This document shows, in pieces, positions 1-6,200 of a DNA stretch of 8,983 nucleotides (position 1 is its first letter; each line of letters begins with the position of its first letter). The stretch comes from JBGSLN01 sp041740675 (lineage in GTDB: Bacteria; Pseudomonadota; Gammaproteobacteria; JBGSLN01), in the NCBI GenBank assembly GCA_041740675.1, contig JBGSLN010000258.1:1-8983 (forward strand). Reading direction: 5' to 3'. Under the pieces are notes generated by a model, which was not told the DNA's origin, did not search any database, and worked only from the letters and a program-made list of their open reading frames with translations. The translations under genes were made by a program, and so were the position numbers.

Positions 1-450
1 AGCAACTCGTTGTTTTTGTCCACCACTTAATTGTGATGGATAATGATTTTTCCGATCAGTTAATTGCACCAACTCTAATAACGACGTTACACGTTGATGA
101 ATTTCTGTTTTATCAGTGCCAATTAATTCTAATGGTAGTGCGATATTCTCATAAGCGGTTCGTGATTCTAACAAATTAAAATGCTGGAAAATCATACTGA
201 TTTTTTGTCGTTGTTGTTTTAATTGTTTAGCAGGAAGTGCAGTCAAATCTATTGAGTTAACAATGACTTTACCACTGGTTGGTTTTTCTAAAAGGTTTAC
301 ACAACGCAACAAGGTACTTTTACCAGCACCGCTCTTTCCTAATACTCCAAAAATTTGTCCGGCAGAAATGCTTAAATTAATATCCTGTAGAGCATGGATT
401 AGATGGCCATGACTCTGGTAGGTTTTATTTAGATGTAGTAACTCTATCAT
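1..450 (-). CDS. metN: Methionine ABC transporter ATP-binding protein MetN (5' part, runs off left edge)
   Basis: Only the first 150 codons are inside the window; the gene is open at base 1. The protein is the ATPase of the MetNIQ importer, which couples ATP hydrolysis to uptake of methionine across the inner membrane. Visible motifs are the Walker A GKSGAGKST (residues 38-46), the Q-loop IFQHFNLL with Gln89, and the ABC signature LSGGQKQRVA (141-150). The segment CVNLLEKPTSG after Walker A and the FQHFNLLESRT block are characteristic of MetN rather than of other amino-acid ATPases. Walker B and the C-terminal ACT-like regulatory domain lie beyond the edge. The ATG at 450-448 is chosen because GAGGA sits 6 nt upstream. 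An attenuator-like leader with its own promoter precedes it. metI and metQ would be expected further left, but this cannot be seen. Confidence 0.93.
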   Translation of the reverse strand, partial: MIELLHLNKTYQSHGHLIHALQDINLSISAGQIFGVLGKSGAGKSTLLRCVNLLEKPTSGKVIVNSIDLTALPAKQLKQQRQKISMIFQHFNLLESRTAYENIALPLELIGTDKTEIHQRVTSLLELVQLTDRKNHYPSQLSGGQKQRVA

Positions 451-497
451 TTGCGATCCTCGAATTGATTTTAGCGCTAGAATAGATTGAACTTAAG

Positions 498-623
498 ACT
501 GGCTTAAAAACAGAAAAGCCAGTGTCAGTTAACCTGGACACTGGCGTTAGACTTGAACTGGAATGCTTAGCGCAACCTCACAACCCAATTAGCCCAACCT
601 GTACAGCAGTGTCCAGGTTGAGC
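498..623 (-). promoter_or_regulatory. metN leader attenuator: competing RNA hairpins
   Basis: On the minus-strand RNA, four segments can pair in exclusive ways. Segment 1 (619-607, AACCUGGACACUG) is perfectly complementary over 13 nt to segment 2 (543-531). Segment 2, extended to 545-537, also pairs perfectly over 9 nt with segment 3 (526-518), which gives the terminator. Segment 3 (523-516, ACUGGCUU) can instead pair over 8 nt with segment 4 (505-498, AAGCCAGU). Segment 1 additionally has a local partner: 623-614 pairs with 601-592, 10 bp with one G-U, 12-nt loop. So 1:2 plus 3:4 is the read-through form, and 1:1' plus 2:3 is the terminated form. The pairings are read directly from sequence; the regulatory role is inferred. 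I recognise no SAM riboswitch or T-box core. Confidence 0.75.
506..545 (-). terminator. Intrinsic terminator in the metN leader
   Basis: In minus-strand RNA, GCCAGUGUC (545-537) and GACACUGGC (526-518) form a perfect 9-bp stem with a 10-nt loop. It is followed immediately by UUUUCUGUUUUU (517-506). It lies 56 nt before the metN start codon, so it would stop transcription before the gene. Its left arm is also claimed by the upstream antiterminator segment. Confidence 0.75.
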
Positions 624-655
624 ATACACATTAGATGTAAACATGCGCGGTGCAT
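578..655 (-). CDS. Putative 25-residue leader peptide of metN
   Basis: This short ORF has ATG at 655-653 and TGA at 580-578, with a GGAG ribosome site (664-661) 5 nt upstream of the ATG. The peptide begins MHRACLHLMCML and ends VGLIGL. The run from residue 5 to 12 (Cys-Leu-His-Leu-Met-Cys-Met-Leu) puts two Met and two Cys codons directly in front of the antiterminator segment, which overlaps codons 13-17. That placement fits ribosome-position sensing of sulphur amino acids ahead of a methionine transporter. Coding is inferred from the ribosome site and position only, and no homolog is recognised. A second 25-residue ORF (644-567) overlaps in another frame but has no properly spaced ribosome site. 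Confidence 0.55.
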   Translation of the reverse strand: MHRACLHLMCMLNLDTAVQVGLIGL

Positions 656-685
656 AAGCACTCCAAAATTGTTTAGCTTTAATTA

Positions 686-715
686 ATACTAGCATAATTA
701 TTTTAGCGAATGCAA
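686..715 (-). promoter_or_regulatory. Promoter of the metN leader (extended -10)
   Basis: On the minus strand the -35 is TTGCAT (715-710). After an 18-bp spacer comes the -10 TAGTAT (691-686), preceded by TGC, which gives an extended -10. Transcription would start near 680, about 25 nt before the leader-peptide ATG. It lies just downstream of the broken hydrolase gene, so metN can be expressed independently of the ubiX cluster. Confidence 0.5.
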
Positions 716-728
716 TAGCAAGAACTGG

Positions 729-1493
729 TTATTCCTTAATTGAAATAATGAAATTTTTAATAACAGGTGTCACTAAATCGCCTCGCCAATAGGTATCTTT
801 GTGATCAAGATCAGGAATTATTCTAAACTGGCAATCAGGCAATTGTTGAGCGAGTAAAGATAATTCTGGAACTGAGGATTCTTTTGCACCCACATAAATT
901 AAACTGGGTAATTTGATGGAGGAAATGTAGTCCACATAATTAAACCATTCAGATGAATTAGCAGCCCAGATCGCACGGGCATCATTTGCTAAAAATGTTT
1001 GTCGGATGATTTCATTATCTAAACGACAACCTAATAATTCTTCAAGTTTAGCAAGATAATGATCCGAACCAAGTAATAAAGCTTGCTTAATTGTATCGTC
1101 AAACAAAGTAAAATAGGGTGTAGCAAAAATATAGGATAAGAACCGGTCCGGATAAAAATGTGCGAGGATAAAACACATTGCTGCACCAATTGAACCACCC
1201 AAACAATGTGCTTTTTTTATCTGTAATTGATCTAATACTGCAATAGTATCATCAGCGCGACTACGAAGTGTGTAAGCTTATGATTCATGAGGTTTACTGC
1301 TTTTGCCATAACCTCGACTATCAATTAAAATTAATTGAAAATCTCTAGCTAAAGCCTCTACGTAACCCAAAGTGTACCAATCTTTGCAACAATTGCCATT
1401 GCCATGATGAAAAACTATCGGTTCACCCATACCAATAGTTTCATAATAAATGTCAATCTTTTTATTATTATCCACATGAGCAGCATACGGCAT
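729..1493 (-). pseudogene. Alpha/beta-hydrolase interrupted by one in-frame TAA
   Basis: The reading frame encodes a single alpha/beta-hydrolase of 254 codons plus stop, but codon 72 is TAA (1280-1278). The frame is otherwise continuous: upstream residues 1-71 end ...SRGYGKSSKPHES and downstream residues resume AYTLRSRADDTIAVLD, which is normal family sequence with nothing missing. Landmarks are the oxyanion-loop HHGNG (29-33), the nucleophile elbow GGSIG with Ser101, a probable acid near VGAKE (Glu205) and His231 in PDLDHKD. The nucleophile, acid and base all lie after the stop, so the 71-residue product cannot be catalytic. A restart at a TTG near codon 98 would lack the N-terminal strands. 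The start ATG has AGGAG 6 nt upstream and overlaps the end of the preceding esterase gene by 26 bp. A recent nonsense mutation is the simplest reading. A sequencing error is possible. Confidence 0.8.
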
Positions 1494-2439
1494 GAGTCAC
1501 TCCTAATTTTTTTTGAATAACCTTTGAAACTACCGCTGCTGGATCTTCACCATCAGATATTACTCCGCGTAAAATAATAGTATTATGTGTTTGTCCTTGT
1601 AAAATAATTTTTTCCACTTGATTACCAGCAGCTTTCAATTTTTTATAATAAGCCTCAGAATCATTTCTAATGCCATCGTATTCACCCACCATAATTGTAG
1701 TTGAAGGCAAATCACTTAAATCATCATAAAAAGGCGAAAAAATTGGTTTTGTATAATCCTCTGGCTGCAGTCCATAAGTTTTAAAAATATAAGCAACAGT
1801 TTCTTGATTCAACATTTTATCTTCTTTTTCATAACTATCGTATTCGTGATTAGACCGTGTGAGATCGAAACAGCTGTTAAGTAAGATTTGATGGAAAATT
1901 TTAAGTTCGGGATCTTTTCTTGCTAAATTTGTTACTGCAGCAGCACAATGTCCTCCGGAACTTAAACCCCCAACAAAAATTTTATCCGGATCAATATTAA
2001 AATCATTAGCATGAATAGCCACATACTTTGTGACATCAAAGCCATCATAAATAGAAGTTGGCAATGGATTTTCGGGAGCTAATCTAAAGTTAACCATGAT
2101 CACTTTGATACCAGCAAATTTTGCAATTCGAGAAGCTGCAATTGCATTGCTTTCAAATAAATCGACGATATAACCACAGCCAGGAAACATGATTAACACT
2201 GCTGATTTTGCAGGGAGATCATTATTATAAATTCGAATAGGAATTTGATAACCATCTCTAGCAGCAATGGTGGTATTAAAAACACTAATATTTGCAGACG
2301 CGCCTGCGTAGTCTAAAAATCCATTCGCACCTTCGCGAAATTCTGCCAAAGTTTGTTCTGACAAAGGTTTGGGTGGGTTTGCTTTTGCGGCAATTTCAAG
2401 TTCAGCAAAAAATTTTTGTTCTGTTACGTTTACAGTCAT
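1468..2439 (-). CDS. Alpha/beta-hydrolase fold-3 (HSL family) esterase
   Basis: Predicted carboxylester hydrolase of 323 residues, cytoplasmic (no signal peptide). The HSL-family signature NFRLAPENPLPT begins at residue 117. The nucleophile elbow is GLSSGG with Ser160, the acid is Asp255 in VGEYDG, and the base is His285 in GQTHN. The oxyanion block normally reads HGGG; here it is MFPGCGY (84-90), so the His and one Gly are replaced, which may change substrate preference or activity. The ATG at 2439 is preferred over an upstream in-frame ATG at 2478 because GGAG lies 5 nt before it, and the longer form would run into the end of ubiX. It follows ubiX by 26 bp and overlaps the next hydrolase by 26 bp, so the three are probably cotranscribed. 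The Cys-rich tail (CCSCG) lies in that overlap. The substrate is unknown. Confidence 0.88.
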   Translation of the reverse strand: MTVNVTEQKFFAELEIAAKANPPKPLSEQTLAEFREGANGFLDYAGASANISVFNTTIAARDGYQIPIRIYNNDLPAKSAVLIMFPGCGYIVDLFESNAIAASRIAKFAGIKVIMVNFRLAPENPLPTSIYDGFDVTKYVAIHANDFNIDPDKIFVGGLSSGGHCAAAVTNLARKDPELKIFHQILLNSCFDLTRSNHEYDSYEKEDKMLNQETVAYIFKTYGLQPEDYTKPIFSPFYDDLSDLPSTTIMVGEYDGIRNDSEAYYKKLKAAGNQVEKIILQGQTHNTIILRGVISDGEDPAAVVSKVIQKKLGVTHAVCCSCG

Positions 2440-2465
2440 AAATACTCCAAATAATTTAACAGTTT

Positions 2466-3041
2466 TCACTCTCGCCAACGTTTTACTAATCCAAGATCTA
2501 AATCAAACAAATCCAATACTCGACCAATGCTGTGATCAATCAAATCGGCGATGGTATAAGGTTTATTATAAAATGCGGGAACCGGTGGAGCAATAATCCC
2601 TCCCATTTGAGTAACCTTAAGCATATTTTCTAAATGCACTTGATGTAAAGGCGTCTCGCGTGGCATGAGCACTAATTTTCTTCGTTCTTTTAAAATCACA
2701 TCCGCAGCGCGGGTCATTGCGTTATTTGCAAAACCATGCGCAATTTCTGCAAGTGTGTGCATTGAACAAGGCGCAATAATCATTCCCATTGTTTTATAAG
2801 AACCGCTGGCTATTGAGCAGGCGATGTCTTCAAAAGGAATGACTACATCTGCTAAAGCTTCTAATTCTTTTGCGGAAATTTCAATCTCGTAATGTCGTAC
2901 TTGATGGGCTGCTTTTGAAACTATTAATAACGTCTCAATTTCTGTTGGCTTTAATATTTCTAATAAGCGTACACCATATTGAATGCCGCTGGCACCACTG
3001 ATGCCAATTATTAATCGTTGTTTAGTGTTAGGTTTTTTCAA
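2466..3041 (-). CDS. ubiX: Flavin prenyltransferase UbiX
   Basis: UbiX joins dimethylallyl phosphate to FMN to make prenyl-FMN, the cofactor of UbiD-type decarboxylases in ubiquinone synthesis. From the chosen start the protein has 191 residues, the usual length. It shows the FMN-binding GISGASG (13-19), APCSMHTLAEIAHG (90-103), LVLMPRETPLH (123-133) and PPVPAFYNKP (152-161), all diagnostic for UbiX. A TTG at 3041-3039 is chosen as start. It leaves six residues between the start and the conserved RLIIGISGASG block, has GGAAA 6 nt upstream, and sits about 20 nt after a predicted promoter. A longer frame from a TTG at 3143 would place that promoter inside the gene. No ubiD is present in this window. 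It heads a cluster with two alpha/beta-hydrolases. Confidence 0.93.
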   Translation of the reverse strand: MKKPNTKQRLIIGISGASGIQYGVRLLEILKPTEIETLLIVSKAAHQVRHYEIEISAKELEALADVVIPFEDIACSIASGSYKTMGMIIAPCSMHTLAEIAHGFANNAMTRAADVILKERRKLVLMPRETPLHQVHLENMLKVTQMGGIIAPPVPAFYNKPYTIADLIDHSIGRVLDLFDLDLGLVKRWRE

Positions 3042-3068
3042 AGTATGTTTCCGATAAATGACAAGTAT

Positions 3069-3098
3069 ATTATAAACAAATATGCCGTTAAGTGGTAA
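3069..3098 (-). promoter_or_regulatory. Promoter of the ubiX cluster
   Basis: On the minus strand, TTACCA (3098-3093) and a perfect -10 TATAAT (3074-3069) are separated by 18 bp. The expected start is near 3062, leaving a short leader before the ubiX TTG. This supports the short form of UbiX. Confidence 0.55.
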
Positions 3099-3176
3099 TA
3101 ACTTACTTATTTTGTTGTTATTACATGCGGCACAAAGAATCAATTAGAGAAGTTGGCTAATACCATCCAACCAAAG

Positions 3177-4361
3177 TTATGCTGCTTTACCTAGAATTTG
3201 CAATAACCACATCAAAATTATCGGTATTAACATAATCAATGCGAGTGGAATTTGATTATTGCTGTGAAATAATGTTGAAAAACCACTAAAAATTGACAAA
3301 ATCACAAATTGAATAGTGCCATAAATAGCGGCGGCATTACCTGCCATGTTGGGACATTGACTAAATGCTTTAGCGGCAACATTAGCTGAAATAAAACCCG
3401 TACCTATGATTGCAAAAAATGTGGGTATCGCAATCACCCAAATATTTAATATTCCAACTAAACCAAAAATCAGCATAACGACCAAAGAAAATGACATGAT
3501 GCAAATACCATATCGAATCATGTTATCTATGCCTTGTTTTGCAACTAAATTTGAATTAAGGAAATTACCAATAGCAATACTAAAAGCAACCACAGTTGTC
3601 AACCAACCAAACTGAATCGGTGAAATATGCAAAGCATGCTGATAAAGAAATGGTGTAATCGTGGTATAAATGATTACTATTGCTGCAGCAAAACTGGCGT
3701 ATAGCACATTAAGCAAAAACATCTTATTTTTCAGCAAAAACGCATATGACGTAACCGCATCAATCAACTTTGCTGCTTGCCTTTTTTCTGCGGCATAGGT
3801 CTCTGTAAACAAGAAAATTATTAGTACCAACAATAAAAATGCTAAAGTTGTAATGAGGATAAATACTGCATGCCAGCCAAAGTAATGCTGTAAATAGCCC
3901 CCGATGACTGGAGAAATTAGCTGCAATAAAACAATAATAGCAACGATGGAAGAAATGATTTGAGCAAATTGTACATCTGAAAATAAATCTCTAGCAACCG
4001 CCCTAGCGACTACTAGGCCACTACCTACCCCAAAACCTTGCAAAAAGCGTCCAATTAAAAATAATTTAATATCAGGTGCAAGCGTACAAAGCAAACTGCT
4101 GAACGAAAAAATAATGAGCCCAATGACTAAGCTTGGTTTGCGGCCATATAGATCTGCTAGTGAACCAAAAAGTAATTGTGCTAATGCTTCCCCTACCATA
4201 AAAATGGTTAGCGACAATTGTACAGTGGAATTATTTACCGCAAATGTTTTGGCAATATCTGGAAATGATGGTAGATAACAATTTGTTGCAAATTGTTCTA
4301 CAATAGCAACTAGCATTAATAAAATAATAATTCGCCAAATAACTGCTTTTGAATATTGCAT
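3177..4361 (-). CDS. Bcr/CflA-type MFS drug-resistance transporter
   Basis: A 394-residue, strongly hydrophobic protein consistent with the 12 membrane helices of the DHA1 drug:proton antiporter family, exporting small molecules across the inner membrane. Helix 1 is followed by TNCYLPSFPDIA (26-37), matching the Bcr/CflA helix-1 block. Motif A reads GSLADLYGRKPS (66-77), the helix-4 motif B RFLQGFGVGSG begins at Arg105 and ends with ARAVARD (Asp125), and motif C reads SPVIGGYL (150-157). In Bcr/CflA proteins the helix-1 block normally has Asp before (Met)-Tyr-Leu-Pro; here that residue is Asn27. The gene is monocistronic-looking: 135 bp separate it from ubiX, which has its own promoter, and it is divergent from the deacetylase. 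The ribosome site before the ATG is weak (AGAG). The substrate cannot be told. Confidence 0.88.
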   Translation of the reverse strand: MQYSKAVIWRIIILLMLVAIVEQFATNCYLPSFPDIAKTFAVNNSTVQLSLTIFMVGEALAQLLFGSLADLYGRKPSLVIGLIIFSFSSLLCTLAPDIKLFLIGRFLQGFGVGSGLVVARAVARDLFSDVQFAQIISSIVAIIVLLQLISPVIGGYLQHYFGWHAVFILITTLAFLLLVLIIFLFTETYAAEKRQAAKLIDAVTSYAFLLKNKMFLLNVLYASFAAAIVIIYTTITPFLYQHALHISPIQFGWLTTVVAFSIAIGNFLNSNLVAKQGIDNMIRYGICIMSFSLVVMLIFGLVGILNIWVIAIPTFFAIIGTGFISANVAAKAFSQCPNMAGNAAAIYGTIQFVILSIFSGFSTLFHSNNQIPLALIMLIPIILMWLLQILGKAA

Positions 4362-4418
4362 ATCACTCTGTCATTTCTTGAAAACCATTTTCGTTAATCT
4401 TGGTATTGTGTGTTACTA

Positions 4419-4447
4419 TTGACAACAGTTAATATATCAGTTATTAG
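4419..4447 (+). promoter_or_regulatory. Promoter of the polysaccharide deacetylase gene
   Basis: A perfect -35 TTGACA (4419-4424), a 17-bp spacer and a -10 TATTAG (4442-4447, 4 of 6). It lies in the 157-184 bp divergent gap between the MFS gene and the deacetylase. The resulting leader would be about 90 nt; I see no strong structure in it. Confidence 0.5.
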
Positions 4448-4545
4448 TTTAAAGTAGAAATACTTTAGCAGGCTACAATCAGCTTCTGATAAGATGAAGG
4501 GAAAAAAGTACTTACTTTTTGAAAGTATTTGAAATGGACAAAATT

Positions 4546-5208
4546 ATGAAAAAAACTATTCTAAAAAAAATCATCGCATTCATCTTCATTACTTTTCTTT
4601 TCACCGCCTATGCAGAACCCTGGCAAGGAATAAAAGTAAAACCAGCAGAGAACACAATTGCATTAACATTTGATGATGGTCCAAGTCCAGAATACACACC
4701 AAAGATTCTCGAAATATTAAAAGAAAATCATATCAATGCCACTTTTTTTGTCGAAGGCCAGTTTGCTAAACGTTATCCCGAATTGATCAAACAAATCTAT
4801 GCAAATGGCAACGTCATCGCAAACCATACGATGAATCACCTGATGTTAACTCGTCTAAATTCTAAAAGTATGCAAACTGAAATTAGTGGAACTAATGAAA
4901 TTATAGAAAAAATACTAGGATTTCAACCAAAATGCCTACGACCTCCTTACGGGAAACATAACAAATCCATTGATGATTATGCACATTCTCTTAATATGGC
5001 TGTACTCAACTGGGATCTAAACTCATTTGATTATGAACGTCCGGGGACACAAAAATTAATAGCTTGGGTACTCAAAAATACTTACAATCGTTATGTAATA
5101 TTGCTACATGATGGTGGTGGTAATCGCAGTCAAACAGTTGCAGCTTTGCCTGCGATTATCAAAGGATTACAGGAAAAAGGTTTTGGATTTGAAACAATTT
5201 GCAATTAA
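4546..5208 (+). CDS. Secreted polysaccharide deacetylase (NodB domain)
   Basis: Metal-dependent carbohydrate esterase 4 protein that would remove acetyl groups from N-acetylglucosamine polymers (peptidoglycan, chitin-like or exopolysaccharide) outside the cytoplasm. The 220 residues start with a signal peptide (MKKTILKKIIAF... ending about ...TAYA at 23). All NodB motifs are present: TFDDGPS (41-47, catalytic base Asp43 and metal ligand Asp44), HTMNH (metal ligands His94 and His98), RPPYG (132-136), NWDLNSFDY (155-163) and LLHDGGGNRSQT (186-197, His188). In-frame alternatives are ATG at 4534 and TTG at 4519. I prefer ATG 4546, with TGGA 7 nt upstream, because it gives a standard signal peptide, but this is not certain. 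The domain fills almost the whole protein. The stop overlaps the stop of the convergent DUF4015 gene. The glycan substrate is unknown. Confidence 0.9.
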   Translation: MKKTILKKIIAFIFITFLFTAYAEPWQGIKVKPAENTIALTFDDGPSPEYTPKILEILKENHINATFFVEGQFAKRYPELIKQIYANGNVIANHTMNHLMLTRLNSKSMQTEISGTNEIIEKILGFQPKCLRPPYGKHNKSIDDYAHSLNMAVLNWDLNSFDYERPGTQKLIAWVLKNTYNRYVILLHDGGGNRSQTVAALPAIIKGLQEKGFGFETICN

Positions 5209-6095
5209 TGAAGTTCTTTTTTATAGTATTCTAATGCATTAAATAAATTATTATATTTATTTTGTGGACTCCATGCATACCAACCATCTGCTCCACTATC
5301 TTGAACTGCTTTTATTTGATTGAAAATATATATCATTTTATTCGTTGCGCTGCCAATTCTATAACGAACATTTGATACTTCAATATACGGGTATAGTTTA
5401 AATGGCAATACATTATTGAACTGCCCACGTAGAGTCGTCAGTGAAGTATAAATAGTTTCATAGGGTCGTTTTGAGTGATAAACATAAGGAAAATAGTGTG
5501 ATGGATATACCATAGGCGCCACGCTATCAATGCTGGAATAAAACTCTTTAACATCTTGGCCAATCACCATTGACGGCCCAAAAGATACTTCACCAAAAAC
5601 TGCAACTTGCAATTTAGTATTAGATTGACTTAACTTTTGACGAAAATATTCAATGACCTTAAGAATGTTTTTTGCATTTTCTTGGCTCTTCACTCGTTTG
5701 GTATTATATCGAATGTAATCTAACTGGATCATCTCTGCACCAAGAGAAGCGGCATAGGCAGCCAAAACATATTTTTTTTCCCAATATGCTTCTGAGGATA
5801 TTTGCGCTTGTGTACCGCCTTTTGGAAATACAACTAATCTTGCTATATAGTGGATATTATTCTGTTGTAACAACTGAGTATTGGTTGCGTAACTTTTGGA
5901 CACTCGCTCAACATCTACCACAAAGGTATTAATTCCCGTCTCTTTGGCACGTTTTATTATATGATTGATATTCTTAGTACTTTCCATGGTTGGCTGAGTG
6001 ATATAGATTCCACGAATAAATTCTGACAACCCCTCAATTGGGAATAACAGCAGCAGGACCATGAAAAATAAGGGAATTTTGTTATGAGTTTGCAT
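5205..6095 (-). CDS. DUF4015 putative glycoside hydrolase, exported
   Basis: A 296-residue protein with an N-terminal signal peptide (hydrophobic stretch about 8-22). The rest matches the DUF4015 (PF13200) TIM-barrel-like glycoside hydrolase family: RGIYITQP near 28, FVVDVE (58-63), IARLVVF (84-90), MIQLDYIRYN (122-131), VAVFGEVSFG (164-173), APMVYPSHY (193-201) and GWYAWSPQNKY (271-281). Family activity is poorly established; these domains are predicted to act on glycans. Compared with typical members, the segment between the IARLVVF strand and the LDYIR motif is short, so this is a compact version. The gene is convergent with the deacetylase, sharing a 4-bp TTAA in which both stop codons lie, and divergent from the GH18 gene with about 105 bp between their starts. 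The ribosome site is weak (AGAG). Confidence 0.82.
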   Translation of the reverse strand: MQTHNKIPLFFMVLLLLFPIEGLSEFIRGIYITQPTMESTKNINHIIKRAKETGINTFVVDVERVSKSYATNTQLLQQNNIHYIARLVVFPKGGTQAQISSEAYWEKKYVLAAYAASLGAEMIQLDYIRYNTKRVKSQENAKNILKVIEYFRQKLSQSNTKLQVAVFGEVSFGPSMVIGQDVKEFYSSIDSVAPMVYPSHYFPYVYHSKRPYETIYTSLTTLRGQFNNVLPFKLYPYIEVSNVRYRIGSATNKMIYIFNQIKAVQDSGADGWYAWSPQNKYNNLFNALEYYKKELH

Positions 6096-6143
6096 AAATA
6101 TCTCTTTATTATTTTTTTATTAATAAAAATACATCTGCCTATC

Positions 6144-6172
6144 TTTTATAACATTTGTAACTTAAGTATAAT
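6144..6172 (+). promoter_or_regulatory. Likely promoter of the GH18 gene
   Basis: A perfect -10 TATAAT (6167-6172) follows a weak -35 TTTTAT (6144-6149) at 17 bp. The ATG at 6201 would be about 20 nt after the start site. This also argues against the longer frame beginning at 6084, which would place the promoter within the coding sequence. Confidence 0.4.
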
Positions 6173-6200
6173 TCATGATTTAAAATTTGGTTCAAAAAGC

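Noticed and set aside
480..720. SAM riboswitch or T-box upstream of metN
   Set aside because: I find neither the conserved SAM-I/SAM-II core nor the T-box GGUGGNACCGCG element; the single ACCGCG near 645 has no matching context.
2369..2596. 75-codon open frame on the plus strand
   Set aside because: It lies antisense across the start of the esterase and the end of ubiX, both well supported, and its sequence resembles no protein family.
3042..3143. N-terminal extension of UbiX from a TTG at 3143
   Set aside because: The extension contains a TATAAT promoter, has no family similarity, and would make UbiX 34 residues longer than usual.
3153..3174. Hairpin just after the MFS stop codon as a terminator
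   Set aside because: Only six pairs with one G-U wobble, a 10-nt loop and no real U-tract; too weak to call.
3406..3615. 69-codon open frame on the plus strand
   Set aside because: Antisense to the MFS transporter gene; a shadow of its hydrophobic codons.
5672..5932. 86-codon open frame on the plus strand
   Set aside because: Antisense inside the DUF4015 gene, which has clear family motifs in the other frame.
6084..6200. 39-residue N-terminal extension of the GH18 protein
   Set aside because: The signal peptide begins exactly at the internal ATG 6201, and the extension overlaps the divergent gene's start and a likely promoter.
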